Shown in pieces: positions 37,822 through 48,030 of a DNA stretch of 64,000 nt. A program made the translations under genes and the position numbers. Position 1 is the stretch's first letter; every line of letters begins with the position of its first letter. The notes beneath the pieces were generated by a model, which saw only the letters and a list, made by a program, of their open reading frames with translations, was not told the origin of the DNA and did not search any database. The stretch covers positions 4,606,697 to 4,670,696 of the forward strand of contig JACAXG010000014.1 in NCBI GenBank assembly GCA_018881555.1. Reading direction: 5' to 3'. The stretch comes from Amblyornis subalaris. Taxonomy: Eukaryota > Chordata > Aves > Passeriformes > Ptilonorhynchidae.

Positions 37822-39255
37822 CACAGAACAGTCTATGAGCCCAAGTAAAGTCTTTACCACCCTAGTGAATAATTAATCTCATCTGTTCTGGAAGTCTATC
37901 CAGGACCATCAAAAAGTCTGTGTGTTCTGGGTCACTAATAAAACAAAACATTTTTCTACTTTTAGATTTTATGCATTACAGAAGTTTTTGCAATTAACGA
38001 CGAACAATACTTAGTGCTGGCTGACCATTTCACATTGAAAAATCTTTCCCATGGGAAAAATGCCTATTTGTTATTTTCATAGGAATTATCTATTTCAGAT
38101 AACTTTATTTTCATTTTTCTAGGTTTTGATCATGTAGGAAAAAAACCCCAAAACCATCCTAGTTGGGCACGATGCTTTTACTGAGCTCTTATGCCAAACT
38201 GATTTTCTTCGGTGTGTGTTTCAGCAAGAAGTAGAACATCAAGGAGTCCTATGGGAAAAACGTTTGTGTTGATATTTTAATGGAAGGTGATGAAAATACA
38301 CCTGGGCTGCTTCAGACTCCAGAGAGTTTTCCGGTTTTTGAAAGGAAACCTTGCTCTGGTGGATAAAGTGGATCAATCATTGATAAAAGCTGTTGGGAAA
38401 AATAACACTGAAGAATATAGAGATGGAGAGAAGGCAGAGCACAGGACGTGTGGGCGATGAGCTCCTGCAGAGGAAGGTTGGCTTCCCAAAGGAGCAAGGC
38501 TAAATCAAAAGACCCTTCATAGCACGGCTGCGATCTGTGGTGGGGGTAAGGCCAAGTCCTATTTTAAGCTTTTCCTGTAATCAGATTAAAGCTCCAGTCA
38601 TGATTGCCCCATAGCTTGGATGCAGTGCTGAGAGGGGAATGACCACCACAGCTCCTTGGGGCTTTCTTCCAGAGTTCTCTTCTTTAGGGCTGCACAATTT
38701 AATAAGCCAGAGCATTTCTTTAACCCTGAAAAATGTTGTCTAGAACTTTTCCTGCTCACTCCCAGCTGATGGGAATGTAGGAATGACCACACTGATGGGT
38801 GCACGGGCCTTGCCTTTGCAGCAACGCGAGCAGACACCAAGGGCAGGACACATGTGGGGACACACACTGGCCTCAGCCTGAAACTTCTTGGGCAAGGGCT
38901 TCCCTGTCAGAAATGGCATTTTGGTGACAACTTTCTCATGTCCATCACAACCCCTCACCGCTGCTAGGACTGGGTGGGCAGGGGGAGGCTCAGTGAGTGG
39001 TGTGTACTGCAGGGCTGATATTTGGCAGNGAGTGAAGGGTCTACAAAACACGCCTTAAGAGGGACATCTGCGGGAGGGTTTGTTTTATCTGGAGGAGGCT
39101 CAGGTGGGACCTCATTTCTCTCTACAACTCCCTGGAAGGAGACTGTAGCCAGGTGCGGACTGGTCTTTTCTACCGTGCCTGCAGTGAGAGGACTAGAGGA
39201 AAACAGCCTTAAGCTGAGATAGTGTAGGTTCACATCACACATTAGTAACAAATGT

Positions 39256-39454
39256 CTTTACTTTTCGGGTGGCCTGGCACTGGAACGGATGGTGGCGGAG
39301 TCACCATCCCCTGGAGGCGTTCGAGAGGCGTCTGGATCTNGCGCTGGGTGCTGTGGTTTGGGGGCCAGCGCCGTGGGGCCGGGGGGGCGCTTGGACTGGA
39401 TGATCTTGAAGGTCTCTCCCAACCTTGACGGTTCTCTATTATTCTACCATTCTA
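39256..39454 (+). mobile_element. CR1 LINE 3' end, CpG-rich copy abutting the promoter island
   Basis: The segment reads in CR1 order: GGCCTGGCACTGGAACGG, GGAGTCACCATCCCCTGGAG, TTGGACTGGATGATCTTGAA, GGTCTCTCCCAACCTTGACG, then a short ATTCT-type tail ending at about 39,454. It is 5'-truncated and carries no complete coding region. Unlike the other CR1 copies here it is rich in G, C and CpG (for example CCAGCGCCG and GGGGCGC), presumably because it lies in the unmethylated shore of the CpG island, where CpGs are not lost. It ends only about 50 bases before the first GC box. Confidence 0.9.
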
Positions 39455-39500
39455 AGCAAGGATGAGCGAATCGGGGTGGACACGGGGACGGCCGAGGGGA

Positions 39501-39620
39501 AGGGGGCGGGCGAGAGTAGGGGGCGGGCGAGGGTAAGGGGGCGGGCACCGTGTCCGCCCCGCGCCCGCCCCTCGCGGAGCCCCCGCCCCGCAGGCCGACA
39601 GGGCGGGGCGCGGGGCGGGG
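39501..39620. promoter_or_regulatory. GC-box (Sp1/KLF-type) array with G-quadruplex potential
   Basis: GGGGGCGGGC occurs three times at 39,502-39,511, 39,519-39,528 and 39,537-39,546, spaced 17 and 18 bases apart in an imperfect tandem repeat. Inverted boxes (CCGCCCC, CCCGCCCC, CCCCGCCCC) follow at about 39,554-39,590, then GGGCGGGG and GGGGCGGGG at 39,601-39,620. Sp1 and KLF proteins are known to bind such boxes. The four G-runs in 39,601-39,620, and those of the tandem array, also fit the G-quadruplex pattern. The array lies immediately upstream of the presumed first exon. Confidence 0.75.
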
Positions 39621-39711
39621 CAGGAGCGGAGCTGGCCGGCGTCCCACCACCGCCTTTTCGGCGGGAGCCGCTACTCCAGAGTGCGCGGTAGCGTGNGCCG
39701 GCCGGGGCCCC

Positions 39712-39732
39712 ATGTGGTGCCGACATCACTGA
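39712..39732 (+). other. Upstream ORF 1 (6 codons) in the presumed leader
   Basis: ATG at 39,712 in the context CCCCATGT (weak, pyrimidine at -3) encodes MWCRHH and stops at TGA 39,730-39,732. It ends one base before the next ATG. It exists only if transcription starts upstream of 39,712. Confidence 0.3.
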
Positions 39733-39733
39733 C

Positions 39734-39778
39734 ATGGCGGAATCCCCGCCGAGCCCTCCCGGCACTCGCTCCAGCTAA
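39734..39778 (+). other. Upstream ORF 2 (14 codons) overlapping a YY1-like motif
   Basis: ATG at 39,734 in the context GACATGG (G at -3 and G at +4, a strong initiation context) encodes MAESPPSPPGTRSS and stops at TAA 39,776-39,778, inside the presumed exon and 41 bases before the donor. A strong-context short uORF would be expected to reduce downstream initiation. The ATG lies inside ATGGCGG, a YY1 core. This may mean the ATG is a by-product of a transcription-factor site. Confidence 0.35.
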
Positions 39779-39816
39779 CCGGGACTGCCCGCCCGGCGCC
39801 CCGCACCGCCCTCCCG

Positions 39817-39825
39817 CAGGTAAGG
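39817..39825 (+). other. Splice donor CAG|GTAAGG
   Basis: CAGGTAAGG matches the vertebrate donor consensus at nearly all positions. It is the best donor in the island. A weaker alternative, CAG|GTGGAG, occurs at 40,301-40,309 and would extend the exon by about 480 bases. Confidence 0.5.
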
Positions 39826-40335
39826 ACGCGGCGGCGCTGCGGGGAAGCGGGGGCGGGGCGGGGAGCTCCGCGGCCGCGCTCCGCTCCGAGCCCCGGCGAG
39901 CCGCGTCCCCCGCCCCGCGGCGCCGCCGCTGCTCCCGGTCCCGGCTCTTTTGTTCGGCGGCGGGACGCGGCCGCACTCGGCGGAAAGTTTGTCTCCCCGC
40001 CCCGCCGGCTCCCCCCCCCGCCGCGGGGAGCGCCCGGCGGGCGGGCGGGAGCGGCCGCGCTCGGGGCCGGCGGCGGGACGGGCGCTCCAGCACCGCCCGG
40101 CTGTCCCGGGGTGGCGGCCGGCCCGGCCGCTGTCATCGCCGCCGCCCTCCCCGCCCGCTGCGGCTCCCGGAGGAGAAGTGCGGGAGCGGGCGGCGCTGGC
40201 GGGGGCCGCGGGCACCGCGGGTGTGTGCGGGGCGCCCGCCCGCCNCTCCTCCCGAGCCGCGCCCCGCTCGGCGTTCCCGCTGCCCGGCCGGGGGTGCGCG
40301 CAGGTGGAGGAACCGGGNGCTCCTCCGCCTCCAGA

Positions 40336-40500
40336 ATGTCTGGATCCAGAGGGCATGTTGGAGAAAAAGCTGGAGAAAGGCGCGACCGTCTTCTCCCGGC
40401 TCCTGGCAGAGGCGGCTTGGGGAAGGAAAGCCCTGGAAACTTTTTATTTTTGCTTGCCAGACACCTTTTTAAAATGGCATGCGACCAGCAGACGGAGTGA
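40336..40500 (+). CDS. Doubtful 54-codon open frame at the island's 3' edge
   Basis: ATG at 40,336 follows an acceptor-like CTCCTCCGCCTCCAG (ending 40,334). It opens a frame starting MSGSRGHVGEKAGERR, continues through a hydrophobic NFLFLLARHLF patch and stops at 40,498-40,500. The same frame is open upstream to 40,111 only because of GC content. A second frame over the same bases (39,950-40,594) is also open. I recognise neither. No good donor closes an exon here. It is probably a chance frame in a CpG-island shore, but it is the only island frame that continues into non-GC-rich sequence. Confidence 0.12.
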   Translation: MSGSRGHVGEKAGERRDRLLPAPGRGGLGKESPGNFLFLLARHLFKMACDQQTE

Positions 40501-41097
40501 AAAAAGAACAACTCTTTTTNAAAGCTTAACCTCTCTTAGGTTAAGACCACAGCTGCATCCCCCCCTTCTCGGTTCTCAGAAATGTTCTATTTAAATAAGG
40601 TTTTGGCGAAGGTAGTGCGGCTTGGAGTTTAATGTAACGAACCATTTATCCCATCTATATTTGTAGAATAGAAGGCGCGGAGCAAGCCTGCCTCTCTCCA
40701 TATTAGTAATTTTGTATTTCATTTGCATTTCTTTGTGTCTTCTGAGTATCTAAAAGTACTGGCCTGACTCCTTAAAGGGCTAGTTATCCCATCATGGGTG
40801 GGGGAACTGAGATAGGGAGAGATTGGAGTTTCTTGTTGGCTGTTTTTTTGTTTATTTTGGATTTTTTTTTTATTTGCTGTTTGGACTCCGTGCTAGATCT
40901 GTGAGAACAGGATTCACGTATCCCAGTTCCCTGTGCCCTAACCACATCTGCTGTATCCCTTAACCGCTTACCCTGCAGAACACAGGGCTCAGCTCGTACG
41001 TTCCTGAAAGGTGCCAAACCAGTCTAACTCGAGTTTAACAATGTGCTAGGTAATGGGATTTCAAACTTCCACAGATTTTTAAGTGTAGAACACTATT

Positions 41098-41141
41098 TCT
41101 CAACCTTTTCTGCAGCAGAGCTTGCTTAAAAAAGGTTGAGA
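41098..41141 (+). other. Stem-loop, 12-bp perfect stem
   Basis: TCTCAACCTTTT (41,098-41,109) is exactly complementary to AAAAGGTTGAGA (41,130-41,141), with a 20-base loop. If the intron is transcribed, the RNA could fold here. The stem is short for a microRNA precursor and has no extended flanking pairing, so no RNA gene is claimed. Confidence 0.5.
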
Positions 41142-41693
41142 GCGCCAGGCCTGGCAGTGCCTCGGTGCCTGTACCGGTCTGGATCTGTGCTTTGTTCTGG
41201 TAGGGAGCGGCTGGTCTGGACACGGATGACACACTGTGTGCTTGGCTGGAAATCCAGATAAAGCCATCTCTCCCATAAACCTCAGGAATGGGCCATGGGT
41301 TGCCTCCTGAGTGGAAGCATCTTGCTCCTTGCCGCCCCCTCCACCGCCGGTCTCGCCCACCTGNGGCCCGTGTGTCTCTCTCGGCAGTGAGGGAATACGC
41401 TGCCGGTGCTACCAGTAAGAAAATGATTCTTGGCGGTGTTCCCGGGGTCATTTCGGGTCTCGCACAGAAGCGGTCTGTTAGTGCTTTTCTCTTAATCTTC
41501 AGCACTTTGTGGTTCCCTCTCGTTAGTTTCAAAGCAGTTGTGATTTGTGGTTGTATTGGGACCCTGCTGTGGCAGAAATGTCTGCTGCCCCAGAAGTGTC
41601 CCGTATTGTTCTTCCCAGCTCAGTATCTTTTAGCTGCTTTATGCTTATAATGTAGCTCAGAGATGAGTCTGTGTGGAAGTTGATATATTTTAC

Positions 41694-41708
41694 TTTTTTT
41701 TTTTTTTT
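41694..41708 (+). repeat. Homopolymer (T)15
   Basis: Fifteen consecutive T residues within the presumed intron. They may be the reverse poly(A) of an old retroposon, but no element body is recognisable on the left. Confidence 0.9.
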
Positions 41709-43975
41709 AATTTTGAGCCATTGGGACTCATCTGGTTTGGGTTTGAGGTCATGGCTGGGACAGCAATGAGAGGGTTTTTTCATACTGTTAGCCTATAGCT
41801 GGCCAAAGGATAAGAAGTGAAGGTAGTTAGCAGCCAAAATAAGCTGATATTCAGCTATAGCCAAGAAGTTCAGAGCTGTAACTCCATACTGCAAGTATTT
41901 TATCTTTACTCTTGGAAAAGTTTGTAATGTCCGATCTGAAAGGCATTTATCCTGGCACTTCTTTTTTCCTACGTGTGGTATTGAGTGAACTGAAAGAAGA
42001 TTTCTCCATTGCACCTCTTTCTTAGCAGAGAATTTATGTTCTTTTTCTCTTTACTTTAGAGATTTCTTTAAGTCCTCTGAGACAGAGAAGCAGTCAAACT
42101 TACGCAGTTCATAAATCTGTGCAAGAAAGCATATACAGACCACGCAGAAAACTTCTGCATGTGTGTGGTTGTATTCATGAACTTTCTAATGAGTATAATT
42201 GACTTTTTCCCTCAAAAATGTAGGTTGTCAGTCTGGTAAGTGCTAGCACAGAACCAAAGTTTACAGTAAGAATAAATGTTTGTCGCTGTGAGGATCTTAA
42301 TTCCTACTAAATACATATAATTACATAAAAGGCCCAGAGCCCGAACACACCTGAATAAAACAAATTACTCTCCACAGAGCTTTCTCCTCAATATAGTCTG
42401 CCACTTTCCTCCTAAGAAAAGAAATAAGGGAAGATGGAGTGACCACTTTGGAGCATCAGGAATGGCAGTTTGGGACACACTGGGAGAGCATCCCATCACT
42501 CCACCGAGGATGTGGCTAATGAGTGTTAAGTCTGGAAATAATGTCCCAGTGCACTGGAATTGTTTTGAGCAACATGCCACAAGTTATCCAAGTCCCATTT
42601 GTTTGCAGTAGCCTTTAGTGTACAGCAAATAAAACAAATAGCAGAGGAAGCCAGCAGAGCCCTGTGTAAATCTCAGCTGTGCAAAATACTGGCGAGGCAA
42701 AGAGTTTCTCAAGCGTTGCCCAGAGGATTTGTGCCTCGGTGATTGTCTCTGCACTGCTGACTGGTGGAGGATCCTTTAGAAACAGCGGTATCAAAACTCA
42801 TGTTGTTTACGGCCAAGGTTTAGTGTCCCTGTGTGATCTGTCCCTGGAGATGGAAGGTATGTGGGAAGAGGGAAGTTCTTCAAACAAGGCAGTGGAAATA
42901 AGAGCCGCTGGGTACACAGCGGTAACCGGCCATCTACAGGCAGGAATGCTGCTGTGTCAGCCAGCAGATAACTAACTCCCAGCGGCTTCCAGTGGGGATG
43001 TGGTGGTTGGCGTTTTTTATCGGTTTATTCTAAGCACCTCTGCAAAATTAAAGTTGGAAGCCTGCTCTCCGTTGGATTCCAGACAGCCAGGGAAAAAAAA
43101 GCACAAACTAATTAAATATGATTTATTGTGGAATTTGCAACAGTGTTGGAGAGATGAGTTGCCTTTCAGAAATGCTGCTGTGGATGTTAAATCTGTGCTC
43201 TGCTCTGGATGAAAAATGACGGTGCTGTTGAGCAAGTACACAAGAAAAACCTCGTCTGTGTTAAAGTCTGTTCTTGAGCAGGAGTATTCCCTGGAGGTCC
43301 CAGGTAGTGCAGCTTTGAGCAAATCTTTGTGGTGCTTTTAATTGGGAAAAGGATGGGTTTCTTTGAGCTTAGAGGTTAGAATGTAGGGCTTCTCCAGTGA
43401 CATGCTTTCTGTGTTTGATCTGAGGAATCCTTTGTTTACAAGTAAATTGTGGTGTTTGTTAACAGATAACAGACAAAAAGCCAACTGCATAAGAAACATT
43501 CTTTATTTGTTTTTCTAGTGGTGACAGTTTATAATGGTGATATACTGAAAATTGCCATGTGGTTATTCTGCTTAGTAAACTGTGACTATGTATAGTGTTA
43601 GTTTTGTAATATGAAGCAACAAACAATTCCTAAATAATTAAATATATATTAGAATGTTTTTTAAGAGGACAAAGACTGCAGCTAATACTGATATGTGGCA
43701 TTTGCTTGTTCTGGCATCTGCTCCTTGTTCTTCTAGAAGCTACTCAGTGGAATGACAAGATGGATTCAGGAGTGGAGTTTCTGCTGTTGTGTTTTGGTTT
43801 CTCTTTTATTTGTTGGATTTAGAATAATTGAAAGCAAACACTTGAATTCTCTGGAGATGAGAGTGATAAGCCTGTCTGATTTCTCTGTGTTGACTTAATG
43901 TATAGCAATTCTGTGGCAGCAGTGCAAATACCTTAAAACATGCTTTACATCCCAGTCCCTTATACGTCATTATGG

Positions 43976-44022
43976 ACATTTCTATTATTAGGTCCTTGCA
44001 AAGGACTCTAATAATAGAATGT
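43976..44022 (+). other. Compact near-perfect hairpin (about 22 bp)
   Basis: The left arm 43,981-43,997 (TCTATTATTAGGTCCTT) pairs with the right arm 44,001-44,018 across a 3-base loop (GCA). The only irregularity in this core is one bulged T at 44,007. Pairing resumes outside with ACATT (43,976-43,980) against AATGT (44,018-44,022) if one left-hand T is bulged. The total is about 22 pairs in 47 bases. Such symmetry is uncommon by chance. Possible readings are a tiny inverted-repeat transposon relic, a microRNA-like hairpin (though smaller than usual), or a palindromic mutation product. Confidence 0.6.
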
Positions 44023-47000
44023 GTGTATATATGTGTTTAAACATATACTTCATGTTTTCAGGAATGTTTCATATGGAATGCTTTGAAAAGAAAGAAATTG
44101 CCTTCAAGAGGTTAATAAAAACTTCAGTAAGCAACAATTTTAGATGACCCTCACCAACCTCAGAGATCCTTGGGATGTTGTGGGTGGATTTCCCCATGCT
44201 TTTAATCTAAACTAGCAAAATCAATGTGTTCTGCTTTGTTTGTAGGTTCTTTGGGCCTCTGTGCAGCTGTGTCAATTTTGCATGGTTGCTCCCTGTTCTC
44301 TTCTCACTCACTAATAAAATGTCAGTGTTTATAACTTAAATCCCAGTGTTATCTTTTGCCCCAAGTGTTTGTGCACGATTCTGTAGTCAAGCGAAGTGAA
44401 GTAAGATGGTGTGATTATTTTGGACCTTGATAGCAGAAACAGCGTGGCAGTAGAGAGTTGTCCTGAGTTGTTTCAGGATGACCTTACCATTTACCTTTAG
44501 TGTATGATTAGTTACCAGAAAGAATTCATTCCACTTTATAACTTGCCTTTGTTGTGGAAGTATGTCCCTATTCATTGGCAATTCGCGTAACAGAGGTGAC
44601 CTTACGCTTGCAGACACTTGAGCTGATCCNGGTATGTTACTCAGTGTTATGCATTGCTCTGCTCCTTCTTTATTTATTGATGTGGAATAATGCAGCAGAG
44701 AAAAAAAGATGATGGCATTTGTGGATAATGAGAGCACTGAGTAAGCTTCCTTCTGGTCAGCCTGTATTTTTTGCGGACTCATGTAATGTCAACTCACAGA
44801 CGAGAAAAAATTGCTTTCAGTGTCTTGTTACTAGCAAAGGTATGGCAACCAGAAGCACCACTTCATTAGAACAGATTAACGGAGCACAAGAGACCCACTT
44901 AGAACTGCCGAGCTTGTGGATTATTTGGGGTGTATAATGCAAAAATAGTGGGGTTTTGTCTATAAGTACTGATAGAAATGGTGAGTTTGAAAACCAAAGG
45001 CACAGCTTCAGCTTGACTGACTCTGTGAAGGGTGTTGCTTTACTGGGGGAGTCAGTATTTTGTCTTTCATATGATGTTAAAGTATCAGGAATAATGGCTT
45101 AGGTTGAAGTGGAAAAAATCCCTGCTTTTGTGACAAGATAAGGCAAATCAGGATATACCATGTACATGATTTTCCTAGGTGTATTTGAACTGGATGTGAG
45201 TTTGAGACCCAGTTGCACACATGCATGTGTGTGGTGTTCTGTTCTTGTGGCGGACAGAGGGTGATTGGTGTTTGGCTTTGAATGTTGGGTTTGGTTGGCT
45301 TGAACAATTAATGTGTTGGTCTTGTTTTCCCCAGTTCTTACTTCACTTAGCACATATTAATATAGTGTTCTTTTGTGCTACTCTAAAATGCTGAGGAAAT
45401 GGTTTTATAGTCTTGTTAGAGGAGATATATTTTTATTAATTGTATTAAAAATTGAAAGAAGGGGTTAAAAATAAGCTGTAGTTTTCCCCCAAAACGTGTT
45501 AGTGCTGTTCCTCTGTTAGACAATGCCGTATTGAACTGTGGCTGCCTTGGAAGCCATGGCTTTTAAGGTGAGGCATTTGTTCCTATTTGGTTGCACTGTC
45601 TGAAGGATGGCAACACATTTCTTGAGGGCTGATTTCCACTGAGTCATCCCCTGAGCAGGGCAGAGGGACATTCAGTTGCTATCACATCTTTTGCTTTGGC
45701 AGGTTAACTAGGAAATTTGTTTTCAAAGCCTGCCTTGGGGAGGAGAGAGCAACAAGTCTTTATTTTCTAATGCTAGAAAGTGTTAGAAGCTGTGGCAGCT
45801 CAAAGAAAAGCAAATGAAAGAAAACAACTGTTTCTTACTCTGGATTTTTACAGAATTGGCTTCTGCTTTAGTGAGATTTTGTTGTTGTTGGTTTTTTTTT
45901 TTATTCCTAGGTTCTCTGCTTTTCTCAGTGTCCCACTTGCCCATCCTTTCTTTAACACACTTGTTCATTAGCCTCCTGTGATTTCTGATACTATGAAAGG
46001 GTTTTCCTTTTAATTATCTCTCTGTATGACTTATGTTCTGCTGGCTGCACAGCTGTTAAAGGTGATCCTCAGCCATGCAGTGAGGTTTCTTCTGCTTTCG
46101 TGCTCCAGACCAGGAGCTTGGGGTGCAGAATTTTAGTGCCACAGGAGCAGTGTCCCTCCTGAGCAGCCAGTGCCATCCGACAATCCGTGTGTCTGCGGAA
46201 CTGAGCAGCTAGAGACACAACACTTAATTTGGCACAATGTTTGCTCTTTGCTGGCTTTTCCTGAATGCCTCAGGTGTGGGCGAGGGAGGGGCAGCAGATC
46301 TGTGTTTGTGGAACGCTGCGTTCCCTTCTGTCCCCTTGCCTTTGACTTCGTGCTCCTGTTCACGCGCTGGCTGTGGTGTGTGGCCTTTGCCTGACTGAAA
46401 GTGCAGGCTTGTGGCTGCTGGGGGGGAGGAAGGTGTCCACCCACACGTGCAGGGGGTGTGCCCAGCACTGCAGCCAAGGGGGCTGTGTCTGGGCTCTGAG
46501 GTGGGTGCAGATGACCCAGGAAGGCTGTGGTATGTGGTCCCCACGAGCTTCGGAAGAGTCTGTGTGGTCTGAACTGACAGGACCACAGGCGCTGCTTTTT
46601 GGATCATGGGTTGAGGCATTGTTGATGGTACCTGTCCCAGCCAGCCATGCAGGGAGAGAAAATCCATGGACAGCTTCAAAAGCCGGTTCTGAGGAATGGG
46701 TCAGAAATTTTCTGGTTTGGTTGGTAAGGGTGTTTGTGTAGGGAAGGAAACGAGAGATTGGCAATGTAGTGAGGTGGCCTCCTGTTTTGGCCGTTGTGTG
46801 TAAGAGGTGGCAGCATGGGAAGGAGTTAAGCTGCACATGGTCTNTGGAGAGCTTAGGCTTGGAGAGTAACCCAGAAACAAGCTGAGCTGCAGAAGGCTGC
46901 TGGTGGTTATTGGAAAAAGAAAGGGATGGCAAAAAAGAAATCTAAATTAAGTATAAATCATATTTAAGTGGTGCTTCACTGTGTCTGTGTTGATGTCTGA

Positions 47001-48030
47001 ACATGTACATATGTTGTCTCCTCTTAAATGACTGACCTTTTGTGGTTTGGAGGAGGAGAGAAAATGTCACAGTGTCACAAATAATCCCCTGCAGAAATTC
47101 TGGAGTTAAACAACAGTTAAGATTTTGGATCAATGCAAAATGACTCTGTAGCCAAAAGAGTGACCCCTGCTCTCTGTGCACCGTGGCCCTGCAGGCTGTC
47201 AGCTCTGCTCTGAAGAGTTCAACCTCCTTTTGTACTCTCAGGAAATGTATGTTGGATGTTTTGAGGATAAAGCATTAATTTCATAGCAATTCAGTGTATA
47301 CATTGAAGGGTTTGTAAGTCAGCTTGTTTGACACAGTCATTTTGTCACTGTTCCCTAAGCAGAAGTTTGTGATTTAAGTTGCCGTAGATGCTTTCCTGGT
47401 CTCAGCTAATACAGGTAAAACACTCAGAATAAGCAGAAGTGAAGCCTGATTTTCTGGTACTTCTGTGTTTTGCTTCCAGTCAAGCAGGTAGTTCATATCC
47501 ATGTAACTTTCTCTTTGTGTGTTGTCCTTTTGGTTTATTTGTTACAAAGCTAAGTTACATTGTAGCTCAACAAGACCTGAAAACAACAACAGAAATCAAC
47601 AAACAGAAACCTTAAAGGACCAAACCAAAATGACTTTGTATTTCACATTGTGAAATGTGTCGAGGTAATAATGTCATGTTCAGAAGTAAGAAATATCCCA
47701 TGGATTTCACCACAGACCCAGATGATACCTTTTTGAATGCGTGTTTTGGAGTACTGGGTGGCAGTAGGCTGTTCCTACCATGACAGGAAGTTAAAGTGCC
47801 ATAAATAGGAACCAGCTTTCATTTCATGGAGTGTTTTCCTGCTAGATCATAAATACCAGTTTTGCCTCGTGAAGGTCTAGGATCACACTCTTACACACTT
47901 GGTACTGAACATGCAGGTTACATTATCTACAGCTGACCGTAACCAATGCACAAAAAANCTTATGGCTAAAGAGGAATTCCGAGATTTTGCAACAAAGCAA
48001 AAGTTCTGCGGATTTTGACATGAAACTGGG

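Larger units (their letters stand above)
32115..39255. other. Non-coding upstream region, no gene recognised
   Basis: No exon is recognised in the 7 kb before the promoter island. A minus-strand frame of 209 codons at 33,940-34,569 is lysine-rich low complexity, interrupted by unresolved bases, and overlaps a poly(T). Poly(T)+CACAG/ACAG words at 34,131-34,153 and 37,807-37,826 resemble splice acceptors, but no exon-like sequence follows. Homopolymers and small repeats within it are listed separately. Confidence 0.55.
39650..39819 (+). other. Presumed first exon (5' leader) of an unidentified gene
   Basis: The exon end is set by CCCGCAG|GTAAGG, a near-consensus donor, at 39,819/39,820. The 5' end is a guess: initiation would be expected just downstream of the GC boxes and around or upstream of the YY1-like ATGGCGG (39,734-39,740), an element typically within the first tens of bases of a transcript. 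No open frame runs through the donor from a good start: ATG at 39,712 stops after 6 codons and ATG at 39,734 after 14. The exon is therefore probably non-coding, with the true start codon in a later exon beyond this window. It could also be the first exon of a long non-coding RNA. The gene cannot be named. Confidence 0.45.
39450..40430. promoter_or_regulatory. Strong CpG island, promoter of an unidentified gene
   Basis: About 1 kb is very GC-rich with CpG at near-expected frequency, in sharp contrast to the rest of the window. It holds multiple GC boxes in both orientations (39,502-39,620 and 39,849-39,863), CGGCGGG-type words and G-quadruplex-capable runs. No canonical TATA box is present near the presumed start, as is usual for CpG-island promoters. 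A splice donor at 39,820 and a YY1-like ATGGCGG at 39,734-39,740 suggest transcription to the right. Bidirectional initiation cannot be excluded. The large open frames across the island in all frames (up to about 260 codons, rich in R, P, A and G) are what high GC content produces by chance. Confidence 0.93.
40501..48030 (+). other. Intronic stretch, no exon recognised
   Basis: Apart from the hairpins and poly(T), nothing gene-like is recognised. GC-richer sequence at 46,130-46,930 leaves open frames of 114-190 codons on the minus strand and 122 on the plus strand, all low in recognisable features. Between about 42 and 44.6 kb there are no unresolved bases. Confidence 0.5.

Noticed and set aside
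37807..37826. Poly(T) plus CACAG as a splice acceptor
   Set aside because: Same reasons: no exon-like frame or donor follows, and it lies upstream of the promoter island.
39425..40594. Several long open frames (up to about 260 codons) on both strands across the CpG island
   Set aside because: They coexist in nearly all frames, are rich in arginine, proline, alanine and glycine, and reflect the lack of AT-rich stop codons in GC-rich DNA.
46133..46932. Overlapping minus-strand open frames of 114, 151 and 190 codons
   Set aside because: Overlapping frames in a GC-richer patch suggest composition rather than coding. None is recognisable.
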